Origin: Aquifex sp.
GTDB taxonomy: Bacteria > Aquificota > Aquificia > Aquificales > Aquificaceae
Assembly (NCBI GenBank): GCA_003978875.1
Contig: QNXQ01000052.1
Coordinates: 1-5,695, forward strand
Length of the DNA: 5,695 nucleotides
Direction: 5' to 3'
The notes beneath the pieces are model-generated. The model was not told where the DNA came from and made no database searches. It saw only the letters and a program-made list of their open reading frames with translations. Of this stretch, positions 5,142-5,695 are shown one piece after another. Positions within the stretch are counted from its first letter, which is position 1. Each line of letters opens with the position of its first letter. A program made the position numbers and the translations under genes.

Positions 5142-5630
5142 ATGAAGTGGGAAATTAGTAAAACCTTCAGATTTGAAGCGGGACATAGAGTTTGGAAGCA
5201 AAATTTAACTTACGGAAGAGGAGCTCAATTTACCAAGGAAAAACCCGTAAACAAGTGTGTAAATCTTCACGGACACAGTTATGTTTTAGAAGTGACTGTG
5301 GGTTCTGATACTTTGAGCGAACAAGATATGGTAATGGATTTTTACCATGTAAAGAATGCTTTAAAGGATTTAATAGATGAAATAGACCATAGTTTCATAA
5401 TAGATGTTAATGACCCTATGTATCCCGAGTTAAAAGAAGTTGCAGAAAAGTATGGAGCTATGAAGATTTTTCCCGTAGAATTTTGTCCTACTGCGGAAGC
5501 GTTAGCAAAGTTTTTCTACGATTTTTTAAAAAGAAAGTTGGAGGAAGCAGGTCTTCTTGGTGAGATAAAAGTAATCAAAGTAACCCTTTGGGAAACTGCT
5601 ACGTCTAAGGCGGAGTACAAAGAGGAGTGA
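5142..5630 (+). CDS. queD: QueD-like 6-carboxytetrahydropterin synthase (PTPS family)
   Basis: This 162-residue cytosolic enzyme belongs to the 6-pyruvoyl-tetrahydropterin synthase family. QueD converts dihydroneopterin triphosphate to 6-carboxy-5,6,7,8-tetrahydropterin, the first committed step toward preQ0 and queuosine. Zinc ligands are His15 (FEAGH) and His43 and His45 in C39-VNL-HGH. Cys39 is the catalytic cysteine. The MDF motif (65-67), DHSF (82-85, with the catalytic Asp-His pair), PTAE (116-119) and LWET (149-152, with the substrate-binding Glu) follow in the usual order. The stretch between His15 and Cys39 is longer than in compact QueD enzymes. The ATG at 5142 is chosen because the fold begins right there (WEISKTFRFEAGH); extending upstream would overlap lgt with non-homologous sequence. 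No strong Shine-Dalgarno precedes it. A PTPS paralogue with another pterin role cannot be excluded, since no queC, queE or folE is in the window. Confidence 0.88.
   Translation: MKWEISKTFRFEAGHRVWKQNLTYGRGAQFTKEKPVNKCVNLHGHSYVLEVTVGSDTLSEQDMVMDFYHVKNALKDLIDEIDHSFIIDVNDPMYPELKEVAEKYGAMKIFPVEFCPTAEALAKFFYDFLKRKLEEAGLLGEIKVIKVTLWETATSKAEYKEE
5621..5627 (+). promoter_or_regulatory. Shine-Dalgarno of the gene at 5635
   Basis: AGAGGAG overlaps the last codons of the queD-like gene and sits seven bases before an ATG. It supports a real gene start there and probable co-transcription with the queD-like gene. Confidence 0.6.
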
Positions 5631-5634
5631 GTTC

Positions 5635-5695
5635 ATGTATTTTTTATTAATCCTTCTGCTTTGTGGAATTTCTTTCTCCATGCCTAAACTTATCT
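5635..5695 (+). CDS. Start of a probable exported or membrane protein (runs off the right edge)
   Basis: Only 20 codons are visible: MYFLLILLLCGISFS, then MPKLI. The peptide is a short hydrophobic run without a basic n-region, like a signal peptide or first membrane helix. LLLCG around Cys10 is not a proper lipobox (no Ala/Gly/Ser at -1), and SFS-M at 13-16 could be a signal peptidase I site. The gene begins four bases after the queD-like stop, with a good ribosome-binding site. The family cannot be told from this fragment. Confidence 0.55.
   Translation, partial: MYFLLILLLCGISFSMPKLI

Noticed and set aside
1..5695. CRISPR array, insertion sequence, attachment site, riboswitch or long repeat
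   Set aside because: Read for spaced direct repeats, terminal inverted repeats and structured leaders; none seen. Every gap between genes is under 60 bases.

Overview
This 5.7 kb stretch is compact bacterial chromosome. Lys/Glu-rich proteins, AT-rich DNA, very tight packing, an archaeal-flavoured CDP-alcohol phosphotransferase and a PNP/MTAP-type phosphorylase with a C-terminal CxC motif all suggest a thermophile. The best guess is Aquificales (Aquifex or a relative). That is an inference from recognition and style; no marker gene was searched. Nothing points to mobile DNA: there is no insertion sequence, integrase, CRISPR array or long repeat.

Left block (1-1265). The 5' end of a RimI-like acetyltransferase gene runs off the left edge on the minus strand. 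Nineteen bases away, divergently, lies a PNP/MTAP-family nucleoside phosphorylase, coupled by an ATGA overlap to a small FUN14-family membrane protein.

Middle block (1268-3020). A minus-strand pair, ilvC (ketol-acid reductoisomerase) then a CDP-alcohol phosphatidyltransferase, is also joined by an ATGA overlap and converges on the FUN14 gene with only 2 bp between. Upstream of ilvC, divergently, is a complete tRNA-Arg(CCU) with encoded CCA. The 54 bp between them carries overlapping TATAAT boxes on both strands.

Right block (3072-5695). A minus-strand pair, lgt (prolipoprotein diacylglyceryl transferase) then a CgeB-like glycosyltransferase of unknown substrate, lies divergent to queD-like and the start of a probably exported protein, both on the plus strand.

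Functionally these are mostly housekeeping genes: purine salvage, branched-chain amino acid synthesis, phospholipid head-group transfer, lipoprotein maturation and 7-deazaguanine precursor synthesis. No previously undescribed multi-gene system is evident. The points most worth a second look are the substrate specificity of the phosphorylase, the head group made by the CDP-alcohol phosphotransferase, the roles of the FUN14 protein and the CgeB-like enzyme, and a Lgt whose signature motif carries cysteines where E. coli has Asn and Glu.
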